Positions 54,587 to 62,620 of a stretch of 64,000 nucleotides of DNA are shown here, piece by piece. The stretch covers positions 1 through 64,000 of the forward strand of contig JAGBDN010000018.1 of the NCBI GenBank assembly GCA_017937485.1. Reading direction: 5' to 3'. Position numbers and translations under genes: made by a program. The stretch comes from Thermoguttaceae bacterium. Lineage in GTDB: Bacteria > Planctomycetota > Planctomycetia > Pirellulales > Thermoguttaceae. The notes below the pieces were generated by a model. It was not told the DNA's origin. It ran no database searches and worked only from the letters and a program-made list of their open reading frames with translations. Position 1 is the first letter of the stretch; each line of letters opens with the position of its first letter.

Positions 54587-57500
54587 TTACTCTTTAGACG
54601 ACGCGGTTTCCGAAAGGAACGCGCCGATTTCGCGGCGCATGCGTTCCCATTCGTCCGACGAAAAATCGGGGTAATCTTGCGTTCCGGCGTCTTCCGCGTA
54701 ACGAAACGTCGAGCGCGCCTCCAACGTCAAGCGTTTACGCAAAGCCTGCGCGACGTCCCATCGCGGACGCCCGGTCGCGTTACACAGCGCCGTTAAATAT
54801 TCGACGTCCTGTTGTCCGCGTCGGTACGCCTTAAGTCGAATCGACGCGACGACTTTTCCGCCGCTTTCTTCCGTCGCCGGATAAAACAACGACAACTCAT
54901 CGCCTTTTTTCCAAGATTCGTCGTTCCCAATCGTTTGCCAAGGAACGATTCCGTCGGCGCCGAGCGACCAAGCGTCGAGCGCCCAAGCGACCGGTTGCCA
55001 ACCGTTTAACTCCGGCGCGACGGTCGTTCCATACGCGTAAACAAGTTCGCCAAATCGGTCGCGACGCTCCAAAACGCGGTAGTTGTAGCGTCGAAAAACG
55101 TCCCCGGCCACAACGTTGACGTCGAGTAGTCCGTCAAGCGAATCCCGACTCCATTGCGGACGCGAAATATCGGCGCGAAAAAGAATGGAACGCGCCTTAG
55201 AAAAACCGTTTTTCGTTTTTCGCGTTCCGTTTTTATTGGTCGCGAGTTCGGCGTCCTCCAACGCTTGACGAAGTTGCGACGCGAAGAAGCGCAACGCCGT
55301 AAAGTCTTGAAAACTCGCGGGTTCGTCAAGTAACCAAGGCGAACTGGCGCGCGACCAACCGTTGCGCTTGTAATCCATTTTGTTGTTCAAATAGAAAAGA
55401 AAGCGCGAGTCGTTCCAGCCCAATTCGGCAAAATGCTCGGCGGCGTCGGTCAACGCGGCGCGCAACGACGTCTTATAGTCGTCCGAAAAAGCGTTCTCAA
55501 CAGGTCGAACGGTCTCGTCGTATTCTTCGAAAATATTCGCCGGAAAGTTCTCAAAAAACGGGAGATAGAACGCTTCGATCGGCGTCGCTCCGCGCGGCGA
55601 ATCGGCGAACGCGCTCCCGTCGAACAACGATCCAAAGCGACGATCCCAATCGCGCCAATCGAAAGAACGCGTCGCGGCGTCGTATTTCGGCGCCAACCCG
55701 TCTCCGACCGTCCCGCGATGCGAGTACGGCACGCGATTAATATACGTCCGATGGAGTTGCGCCAGTTTGTAATACTCGAGTTCGTTCGCCGGAAGCGAAT
55801 AACAGTTCATTTCCGGAAGAAAACTTAACTCGTTGGGAATACAGAAGTTCCAAACCGTTAAATTAATTTTCAAATCGAGCGTTTCGCCGTTCGAGGTTAG
55901 ACGCAGAGTTCCGCGATGTTCGCCGGCGGCGGCTTCTTTCGGAACGTAAATCTCACAGTAAACCGCGTCGCGCCCGGCGTTTACAGTCGTTTCCAACCTT
56001 TCGTGCGGAATCGCGGGATCGCCGATTTTACCCCGCGGCGTCTCGACTCGCGCAAGTCGATAAAAAGCCGTTTGCGGCGCCGCATCGTCTGTTTTTCTTT
56101 TTAATTGCGGCGTCGGTTTCGCGCTTTTTTTCGCCGCAACGACGTCGTCGGAAGTCTTTTTTTCATCGCCGGTTGTCGTTTTACTCCAGCGAATTTCGCC
56201 GCGAACTTTACGAGCGTCGCCCTCAAACGCAAGTTGAAAGCCGACAAACTCGCCGCGCGCCGCCGCCAAATCGATTCGTCGCTCGCGAGCGTTCCAAATC
56301 GCGTTTGACGTCGTATAATTTTCAGGACGCGCCGGAATCGCTTCCCCCGTCTCGGTCGTCTTATCGAACTCGTTTAAAACGGCGATCTTAGAACCGGCCA
56401 ACGTCGGAAGCGACGCGTTTTTGTCGCGAATGTTTTTCCCGTTTGAATCGGAAATTCGTTTGCTTTTTGCCGACGTTTTCTTTTCCGCCGCGCTTGTATT
56501 TTTAACGTCGACCAAGTCGTTCCAATCGCTTGGTTTATCGTCGGAAACGTCGAATCGTAACGTCGCCGGAACGCTCCGTTTCCCTAATTCGTCGACGGCG
56601 ACTAATTCCAATTTTTTCGTTTTCCCCGGTTTCAAACCTAAACGACTTAACCGGGCGACATAACGTTCCGACGACGTCGAATAACCGTTAATTTTCGGCG
56701 CCGGAATCAACGTTTGCGGAACGTCGACGCCGTCGATTCTCGCTTGAAATCCAATAAGGCGACTTGACGTCGCTTTTGAAGCCGTCCAAGAAATCTCAAC
56801 CTCTCCCCAAGGCAAACCGTCGGTTCGAGCCGCAAGCTCAACCGGCGCGCTCGGCGGATTAGCGTCGTTAACCTCTTCTTCAACAACCACTTCCAAATAG
56901 GGCGCCGAAGCGTTGTTTTGGTCGCGCGAGTAAAAAAAGCGATTGGGAAAAAGGCGAATTTCCACGTCTTCGCCGTCCGCGCCGCGCCGAATCAATTCCG
57001 TTCCAACGTCGTCAAAAAAGACAAACCCCGTTGAAATCCCAGCGGCGCGCGCGGCGACAAGTCGCGGGTCGATCGGAATCGTTTGCCAACCGTCCGCCGG
57101 TTCGGACGCCTCGCCGCAAGCCCAAAACGACCCGCCTTCTCCGAATGTAACCAACGTAATATCAGAATATACGTCGCGCCCCAAGGCGTCCGACCAAGGA
57201 ACGTTCGGCGTCTCGCGCCAACGAAAAGACGACGCGCCCGGCGTTTTCGTATAACTCGTGCCGTCGCCTTCGCGCCAGGGCGCGACGATCGACCCGACGG
57301 TTACTTGGTGTAAGCGTTCTTCCGAAGACAACTTGACGCCAATTTTCGCTTCCTTAATTCGCCGACCTCGCAAACTAGCGACGTCAAAATCAAGCAAGCT
57401 AAACTCTTGATATCCTTTAACTTTCAACCGAGGCGACGCGCCGTTGTTTCCCTCCTCTTCGCCTGACGCCGACGAAACGTAAAGATCGCGAACCGCTTGA

Positions 57501-57607
57501 AAACGAAGCGTTTCCGCTTCGACGCTTCTAATCGCGCCCGAGAATAAAATAAAACACGTCGTCATTTTCAATACGACGCCGCGCCACTTTAAAATACAAC
57601 GCGTCAT
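54587..57607 (-). CDS. Secreted DUF4091 protein (GH123-like) with N-terminal DNRLRE-like domain
   Basis: A 1006-residue protein with a signal peptide (VVLKMTTCFILFSGAIRSVE, cleavage near 31). Residues about 35-245 resemble the DNRLRE/CBM96-type beta-sandwich (LRFQAVRDLYVSSASG, EFSLLDFDVASLRGRRIKEA, VEIRLFPNRFFYSRDQ). A fibronectin-type stretch follows (PPSAPVELAARTDG). After a Lys/Ser-rich linker (about 360-420), residues 440-600 hold a beta domain and 600-960 a barrel with the DUF4091 signature region near the end: NGWQPVAWALDAWSLGADGIVPWQTIGNDESW and GDELSLFYP. DUF4091 is related to GH123 N-acetylgalactosaminidases. It is alone in its transcription unit. Substrate unknown. Confidence 0.85.
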   Translation of the reverse strand: MTRCILKWRGVVLKMTTCFILFSGAIRSVEAETLRFQAVRDLYVSSASGEEEGNNGASPRLKVKGYQEFSLLDFDVASLRGRRIKEAKIGVKLSSEERLHQVTVGSIVAPWREGDGTSYTKTPGASSFRWRETPNVPWSDALGRDVYSDITLVTFGEGGSFWACGEASEPADGWQTIPIDPRLVAARAAGISTGFVFFDDVGTELIRRGADGEDVEIRLFPNRFFYSRDQNNASAPYLEVVVEEEVNDANPPSAPVELAARTDGLPWGEVEISWTASKATSSRLIGFQARIDGVDVPQTLIPAPKINGYSTSSERYVARLSRLGLKPGKTKKLELVAVDELGKRSVPATLRFDVSDDKPSDWNDLVDVKNTSAAEKKTSAKSKRISDSNGKNIRDKNASLPTLAGSKIAVLNEFDKTTETGEAIPARPENYTTSNAIWNARERRIDLAAARGEFVGFQLAFEGDARKVRGEIRWSKTTTGDEKKTSDDVVAAKKSAKPTPQLKRKTDDAAPQTAFYRLARVETPRGKIGDPAIPHERLETTVNAGRDAVYCEIYVPKEAAAGEHRGTLRLTSNGETLDLKINLTVWNFCIPNELSFLPEMNCYSLPANELEYYKLAQLHRTYINRVPYSHRGTVGDGLAPKYDAATRSFDWRDWDRRFGSLFDGSAFADSPRGATPIEAFYLPFFENFPANIFEEYDETVRPVENAFSDDYKTSLRAALTDAAEHFAELGWNDSRFLFYLNNKMDYKRNGWSRASSPWLLDEPASFQDFTALRFFASQLRQALEDAELATNKNGTRKTKNGFSKARSILFRADISRPQWSRDSLDGLLDVNVVAGDVFRRYNYRVLERRDRFGELVYAYGTTVAPELNGWQPVAWALDAWSLGADGIVPWQTIGNDESWKKGDELSLFYPATEESGGKVVASIRLKAYRRGQQDVEYLTALCNATGRPRWDVAQALRKRLTLEARSTFRYAEDAGTQDYPDFSSDEWERMRREIGAFLSETASSKE

Positions 57608-57670
57608 AATTCACTCCTTAACCTATAAAAAGCACGCGATTAGAACAAAATCGTCTTATCAATTTTACGT

Positions 57671-59053
57671 TTATCGCAAAAACATTCGGAGAGCCGCCGC
57701 GTATAATTTGCTTTTATACGGCTGATAACGCATCGGAAGGTCGAGCCACGTCGCCTTGTCGACAATCGACTTTATGTGCGAAAACGTGTCAAAACCGACT
57801 TTGCCGTGATAGGCGCCCATCCCGCTTTCGCCGACGCCGCCGAACCCCATCTCCGTCGTCGCTAAGTGAATCACCACGTCGTTCACGCAACCGCCGCCGT
57901 ATGTAAGTTCAGACGTTACGCGTTTTATACGGCTTTTATTTTTCGAAAAGAAATAAAACGCAAGCGGTTTGGCCTTTGTTTTCAGTTCGTCGATCGTCGC
58001 GTCAAAATCGTCGAAGGTTAGAATCGGCATAATCGGGCCGAAAATTTCCTCGCGCATTACCGCGTCCGCCTCCGTTACGCCGTCCATCACCGTCGGCGCA
58101 ATTCGTTGCGACGTCGCATCGCATTCTCCGCCGAAAATCACTTTTTCGCGGTCGATCAAACCGCAAAGACGCTCGAAGTGTTTCGCGTTAACAATCTTCC
58201 CGTAATCTTTGTTTTTTAACGGGTTATCGCCGTATTGGCGTTTAATTTCCTTAATAACCTCCGCGACAAAAACGTCCTTAATCGAACGTTCGCAAAGGAT
58301 ATAGTCGGGCGCGACGCACGTCTGACCGCAATTCAAGTACTTACCAAACACAATTCTTTTCGCGGCAACCTTTACGTTCGCCGACGAATCAACGACGCAG
58401 GGGCTCTTTCCGCCGAGTTCCAAGACGACCGGCGTCAAATTTTCAGCGGCGCGACGCAATAGTTCCTTTCCGACCGTTTGCCCGCCGGTGAAGAAAATGA
58501 AGTCAAATTTTTGATCGAGCAGCGCGGCGTTCTCTTCACGACCTCCCGTAACAACCGCGACGTATTCCGGCGCAAACGTCGCCGCTATTAACTTTGCGAC
58601 GACGGCGCTCGTCGCGGGCGAATAAGCGCTCGGCTTCAGCGTCGCGACGTTCCCGGCGGCGATCGCGTCGACCAACGGCCCTAAAGTCAGCAAAAACGGA
58701 TAGTTCCAAGGACTCATAATCAAAACGCATCCGCGCGGAACCGGTTGGCGATAACTGCGCGACGGAAATTGCGCGAGCGGCGTCCATACGCGACGCGGCG
58801 CCGCAAATTTTTTCGTCTTTCGAATCATATGCGATATTTCGGAAAGCGCGAGTCCAATTTCGCACATATAACTCTCGTAAGCGCTTTTACCTAAGTCGCT
58901 TAGCAACGCCGCGACGATTTCCGTTTCATATTGTCGTATCGCGCGTCGCAACTTTTTCAACTGTTCGACGCGAAAAGCGACCGGAATCGTCGCGCCGCTT
59001 CGATAAAACTCCCGCTGTTTCTCGAGCAAATTTTTAACGTTTTGCGCGTTCAT
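57671..59053 (-). CDS. Aldehyde dehydrogenase (class 3 type)
   Basis: A 460-residue NAD(P)-dependent aldehyde dehydrogenase. It has the class 3 length and motifs: MSPWNYPFLLTLGPLVDAIAAGN, KPSAYSPATSAVVAKLI, the cofactor loop FFTGGQTVGKELL, the general-base motif VVLELGGKSPCVV (Glu near 208) and the catalytic Cys in KYLNCGQTCVAPDY (near 242). The C-terminal membrane-tethering end is basic (RYQPYKSKLYAAALRMFLR). It begins 12 bp after the alcohol dehydrogenase gene, so the pair forms an operon converting an alcohol through an aldehyde to an acid, or the reverse. The natural substrate, possibly a fatty or aromatic aldehyde, is not established. Confidence 0.93.
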   Translation of the reverse strand: MNAQNVKNLLEKQREFYRSGATIPVAFRVEQLKKLRRAIRQYETEIVAALLSDLGKSAYESYMCEIGLALSEISHMIRKTKKFAAPRRVWTPLAQFPSRSYRQPVPRGCVLIMSPWNYPFLLTLGPLVDAIAAGNVATLKPSAYSPATSAVVAKLIAATFAPEYVAVVTGGREENAALLDQKFDFIFFTGGQTVGKELLRRAAENLTPVVLELGGKSPCVVDSSANVKVAAKRIVFGKYLNCGQTCVAPDYILCERSIKDVFVAEVIKEIKRQYGDNPLKNKDYGKIVNAKHFERLCGLIDREKVIFGGECDATSQRIAPTVMDGVTEADAVMREEIFGPIMPILTFDDFDATIDELKTKAKPLAFYFFSKNKSRIKRVTSELTYGGGCVNDVVIHLATTEMGFGGVGESGMGAYHGKVGFDTFSHIKSIVDKATWLDLPMRYQPYKSKLYAAALRMFLR

Positions 59054-59065
59054 CCTCGTCCCTCC

Positions 59066-60280
59066 TTAACGTTCTTCGCTCCAATCGGCGACGCAATAAT
59101 AAAACCGTTCCAATTCATTCGCATCGAACAACTTAGGAACCGGGTAAAGCGGATTCGCCTCGCGAGACGCAAGGCGCGCCATCGCCGGAATATCCTCTTT
59201 TTTAATCCCGACGAGTTTTTCAGGAATCCCGAGCTTCGCGTTGAGGTTGCGAATCGCCGCGATAAATTTTTCGGCGGCCGTTTTTGCGTCGTCTTGCAAC
59301 GTCGCGACGCCGGCGGCGACGGCGAGGTCGCGCAACTTACGATGAACGCTTATTCCGTAAGCGTCTAGCGCATAAGGCGTTATCACCGCGTTGGCAAGTC
59401 CGTGCGGCGTTCCGTAACGTCCGCCAAGCGTATGCGCGACGGCGTGCACGTACCCGACGTAAGACTTCGAAAAGGCCAACCCGGCCATATGCGCGGCGCG
59501 GAGCATTTTTTCGCGAGCGTCGCGATTTCGACCGTCGTTATACGCGATTTCAAGGTTTTCAAAAATTAGTTTCGTCGCGTCTAAAGCTAGTCGCCGCGTC
59601 TCTTTAGTCGTCGAACGTCCGATATAAGCCTCGACGGCGTGAACAAGCGCGTCGATTCCTGTCGTCGCGGTTAAACCCGGCGGCAACGTAAAAGTCAGCG
59701 CCGGATCTAAAACAGCGTAAGTCGGTATCAGCGGAAAACTTAGAATCGTATATTTATGTTGTTTTTCGGCGTCGACAATCACGGCGGCGACAGTCGTTTC
59801 GCTCCCGGTGCCGGCGGTCGTCGGCACGGCGATCAACGGAGGCAAGCGTCGCCAAACGCGCAACAGTCCCTTAAGCTTGCCAACGCTTTTCTTAGGATAG
59901 ACGACGCGAGCGCCGACGGCTTTGGCGCAATCGATCGGCGAGCCGCCGCCGACGGCGATTAACGCGTCGCAACCGTTTTCGCGATAAACCTTTAAGGCTT
60001 CCTCGACGTTGTCGACGGTCGGGTTCGGTTGCGTCTTGTCGTAAACAACGTAAAAAACGCCGTTTTGCTTTAAAACCGTTTCGATCGGCTTCAACAAACC
60101 GGCGTTCTTAACTCCTTGGTCGGCGACAATTAGCACTTTCTTAACGCGCTCTTTAAGAAAAACGCTGTCGAGCGCGGCGCACGTCGGCACAAGCGCCGGT
60201 TCCCGATAAGGAAGAATCGGAAGCGCCGCTCGAAACGCCGCCTGAAAAACGCGACACCACGCCGCTTGCAAAAAAAACAT
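59066..60280 (-). CDS. Iron-containing alcohol dehydrogenase
   Basis: A 404-residue group III alcohol dehydrogenase. It shows VLIVADQGVKNAGLL, ALIAVGGGSPIDCAKAVGARV, PLIAVPTTAGTGSETT, and the metal-binding His residues in GIDALVHAVEAYIGRST and SYVGYVHAVAHTLGGRYGTPHGLANAV. It probably uses NAD(H) with Fe or another divalent metal. The N-terminus MFFLQAAWCRVFQAAF is hydrophobic for about 18 residues and may be an amphipathic anchor. Ribosome binding site AAGGTG. It is the first gene of a pair with the aldehyde dehydrogenase (12 bp gap) and lies directly downstream of the CRISPR genes on the same strand. Confidence 0.93.
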   Translation of the reverse strand: MFFLQAAWCRVFQAAFRAALPILPYREPALVPTCAALDSVFLKERVKKVLIVADQGVKNAGLLKPIETVLKQNGVFYVVYDKTQPNPTVDNVEEALKVYRENGCDALIAVGGGSPIDCAKAVGARVVYPKKSVGKLKGLLRVWRRLPPLIAVPTTAGTGSETTVAAVIVDAEKQHKYTILSFPLIPTYAVLDPALTFTLPPGLTATTGIDALVHAVEAYIGRSTTKETRRLALDATKLIFENLEIAYNDGRNRDAREKMLRAAHMAGLAFSKSYVGYVHAVAHTLGGRYGTPHGLANAVITPYALDAYGISVHRKLRDLAVAAGVATLQDDAKTAAEKFIAAIRNLNAKLGIPEKLVGIKKEDIPAMARLASREANPLYPVPKLFDANELERFYYCVADWSEER

Positions 60281-60376
60281 TATTTCACCTTTTTCAAACC
60301 GTTATATTTCAATCGTTAAACGCAATCGCTCAACGTTTTTCATCGCAGAATAATTCAAACGATCCCCCAAGACGCG

Positions 60377-61564
60377 TTAATAATCGTCGTCGAGCCGAAA
60401 GTCCGACTCGTAATCCCAATCGACATACGCGTTAAAAAAACCGTCTAATCGCAAATCCAACTCTTCGTCGTCCGCCTCCCCGACAACTTCAACCCATTCT
60501 TTTTCAACAACTTCCGTTTCGTCGTTATTTACCGGAACCGCGACTTGTTCGCAACGCGAATTTTGTTCTTCGACGTCGCTTAACAACCCCTTTTGCGTCG
60601 ACGCCTTCTCGACAAGCGCGACGTTTTCCGTTTTCAATCTCGGCGCCTCCGCGTTTGTCGCCGCCAACGGAAGCGCGTCCGGCAAGGTCAAGCGTTTGTC
60701 TTTGCCGACGTAAACGCGCGCCAACGACTCCGTCGCCTTCGACGCGGCTTCGAAGATCGTTTCTTGAAAACCTTCGACGCGGTAACGTCCCGTCAATTGG
60801 CGAATTAGGGTCGACTTAATTTCCGTCGACAATCCGTCGCTCAATCGTTTTTCGTCTCGCAACCGCGCGACGCAAACGTCGACGACGGGACGAAACGGTT
60901 CGATCAAATCGTCGGCCAACGCGAACGCGTCGTATTTGTTCCGATGAAAAATCCCAAACGCCGGACAAAGACCGGACGCGACGACCGCTCGCGCGACGAT
61001 CGCTCGCAGCGCGCCGTACCCGTAATTCAGCGCCGCGTTGGTCGGATCGCCGCCGTTGTAATCGCGCTTAAAACGTTCCCCATTAAAGAGTTGCGACCAG
61101 TACTTTTTCGCCGCGACGCCCTCGCGATTGTCCGAGTCGCCGGAAAGGGTCGCCGCCGACAACGCGCGCAAACCGCCGTCGTCGCCGCGAAGCGTCTCCA
61201 AAACGGACGCCTGCCCCTCGATTTTGCTTCTGACAATTTGTCGCCAAAGCCGCTTTTGAAGAGGACGCGAAACCGACGCTTGGAGCCGCGTCCGTCGCGC
61301 GCTTAGATGATGCCCGACCAACGGCAAGCAGAGTCCGCAAGGCGACGACTTCGCGTCGCAAACAACGATCGACGCGCCCGCCGCCGTCAAGCCTTGCAAC
61401 GTCGCTAAAGAAAGCGACAAATGAGGATGCGACAACAAAACGACCGCGACGTCGTCGAGCGGCACGGCGTCGACGTCGCGCCCGTCGAGCGAGACGATTA
61501 ATTGGCGATAACGAACGCGAAGTTTGACCGGCGCCTGCGAAAAATCGAGAATTCGCCCTTGCAT
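60377..61564 (-). CDS. cas1: CRISPR-associated integrase Cas1 with acidic C-terminal extension
   Basis: A 395-residue type II Cas1. The core covers about 1-298: MQGRILDFSQAPVKL, LLSHPHLSLSLATLQGLTAAG, the active-site Glu in REGVAAKKYW (E148), NAALNYGYGALRA, His in GIFHRNKYDAF (H207) and DDLIEPFRPVVDV (D218-E222). These cut and join DNA when new spacers are inserted. Beyond residue 298 about 97 extra residues follow. They are polar, and the last 35 hold 14 acidic residues (YVDWDYESDFRLDDDY at the end). Ordinary type II Cas1 ends near 300. I chose the ATG at 61564 because the family starts there; the open frame continues upstream to 61906 through a repeat block and is not Cas1-like. It lies downstream of cas2. 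Confidence 0.92.
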   Translation of the reverse strand: MQGRILDFSQAPVKLRVRYRQLIVSLDGRDVDAVPLDDVAVVLLSHPHLSLSLATLQGLTAAGASIVVCDAKSSPCGLCLPLVGHHLSARRTRLQASVSRPLQKRLWRQIVRSKIEGQASVLETLRGDDGGLRALSAATLSGDSDNREGVAAKKYWSQLFNGERFKRDYNGGDPTNAALNYGYGALRAIVARAVVASGLCPAFGIFHRNKYDAFALADDLIEPFRPVVDVCVARLRDEKRLSDGLSTEIKSTLIRQLTGRYRVEGFQETIFEAASKATESLARVYVGKDKRLTLPDALPLAATNAEAPRLKTENVALVEKASTQKGLLSDVEEQNSRCEQVAVPVNNDETEVVEKEWVEVVGEADDEELDLRLDGFFNAYVDWDYESDFRLDDDY

Positions 61565-61617
61565 TTTCGCAAATTTCCCTTGCGTATTTTCTTCATTTAC
61601 AGAACATAGCGTCCGAA

Positions 61618-61820
61618 CGTCGCGCGACGGCGATTTTTCGAACGCCGTCCGGTTCCATCGGACGCGGGGTGCGTCGACTTTGGTCGCGCGACAGCGATTT
61701 TTCGGACGCCGTCCGGTATATCGACGCTGAACGTTTCGCCGACGCCGTCCGGTCGTCGAGTCGGAAACGTCGAAGGCGCAACCAGTTGCGCGACGGTAAT
61801 TTTTTTCGGGCGCCAACCGG
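61618..61820. repeat. Degenerate CRISPR-like repeats between cas2 and cas1
   Basis: The plus strand carries two 35-bp units 64 bp apart, at 61619-61653 and 61683-61717, matching at 33 of 35 positions; each begins GTCGCGCGAC and ends CGCCGTCCGGT. A more diverged 36-bp unit at 61785-61820 begins GTTGCGCGACGG and ends CGCCAACCGG. A partial match to the unit's end is at 61733-61753. The first unit contains the inverted repeat GACGGCG/CGCCGTC. Unit length (35-36) and the 64-bp period resemble type II repeats with 28-30-nt spacers. The units differ, so this would be a decayed array, or it may be another repeated hairpin element. The remaining sequence between cas1 and cas2 (to 61951) shows no gene. 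Confidence 0.4.
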
Positions 61821-61951
61821 CGTTTGTCTGCCTCCCTTCCCCGCAACGCTTGGCAATTTCCGAACGAACATTCGGAACCCAATCGCAACCTCTTTACTTT
61901 CAACAACTAACAATCGCCTTTTACCGACGTTAGACGTCGAAGCGAGGCTCG

Positions 61952-62257
61952 CTAATAAAAAGTCGCGGCGTCGGGTTCCCTTTCGGGCGTCGTTTGCCTT
62001 GGGCCGATGAAATTCTCCATTTTTTCGAATTGGCGCGTTGTAACGGTCAGCATTCGCACGGCGCCGCGCGGCGGCAACGCGTCGCGCACAAATCGCTTAT
62101 GCCGCGTCGCGACGTCTTCGTTCGGGCAATATCGGGCGTACACGGAGAACTGCATCATCGCGAACCCGTCTTCCAGCAAGGCTTTACGGAACTTCGCGTA
62201 ATTCTTGCGGTCTTCCTTCGTCCGCACCGGCAAGTCGAAAAACACGACCAATTGCAT
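61952..62257 (-). CDS. cas2: CRISPR-associated endoribonuclease-fold Cas2
   Basis: A 101-residue Cas2 that pairs with Cas1 in spacer acquisition. It starts MQLVVFFDLPVRTKEDRKNY, with the ferredoxin-like fold and the conserved Asp in FFDLP, then FRKALLEDGFAMMQFSVYAR and a C-terminal VRMLTVTTRQFEKMENFIG, all typical of type II Cas2. I chose the ATG at 62257 because family members start here; a TTG at 62296 would add 13 residues and cannot be excluded. The gene lies upstream of cas1 with 387 bp between them, whereas type II loci usually run cas9-cas1-cas2. Confidence 0.92.
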   Translation of the reverse strand: MQLVVFFDLPVRTKEDRKNYAKFRKALLEDGFAMMQFSVYARYCPNEDVATRHKRFVRDALPPRGAVRMLTVTTRQFEKMENFIGPRQTTPEREPDAATFY

Positions 62258-62620
62258 CGCGACGTAACCCGAGTTAATAAAACGCTTACGCGGCAAAACG
62301 TTTACCCCGTTCGCTTCGTTAAAACAACAACGACGCCGTATCGCACACCGTCGAATCGCGTCCGCTCGGCCCGCTTCTCACGCTATTTTTACGACGCAAA
62401 ACCGCTTCGCGCCGTCAGTTTCTTAACGGAAATTATACCGGAAAAGCGCGAAAACTAAAGGCCGCGCGTCGCCAAACGCTCGAACTAGCGCAAAAAATCT
62501 CGCGCAAACGTCGCCTAAACGCTATAATCAACAAACTTTTACCTTCGTCGAAGCGTCAAACGCAACGCGACGCGTTCGTTCCCGAACTCGAAACGAACGC
62601 GCCGCGCCGTCGGTCGTCGC
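62258..62620. other. Region between cas9 and cas2, candidate tracrRNA or promoter region
   Basis: A 363-bp stretch without a gene. On the minus strand TATAAT occurs at 62437-62432, with TTTAGT 16 bp upstream as a weak -35, pointing at cas2. Downstream of it a small hairpin is possible (ACGGCGC with GCGTCGT, about 62416-62392). On the plus strand another TATAAT (62523-62528) lacks a -35. This size and place would suit a tracrRNA, but I could not find a convincing anti-repeat by eye. Confidence 0.35.

Noticed and set aside
61565..61906. N-terminal extension of Cas1 by 114 codons upstream of 61564
   Set aside because: The frame is open but passes through the repeat block and has no Cas1-like sequence; the family start MQGRILDFSQ is at 61564.
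62523..62528. Plus-strand TATAAT as a promoter in the cas9-cas2 gap
   Set aside because: No -35 element at a suitable distance and nothing on the plus strand for it to transcribe.
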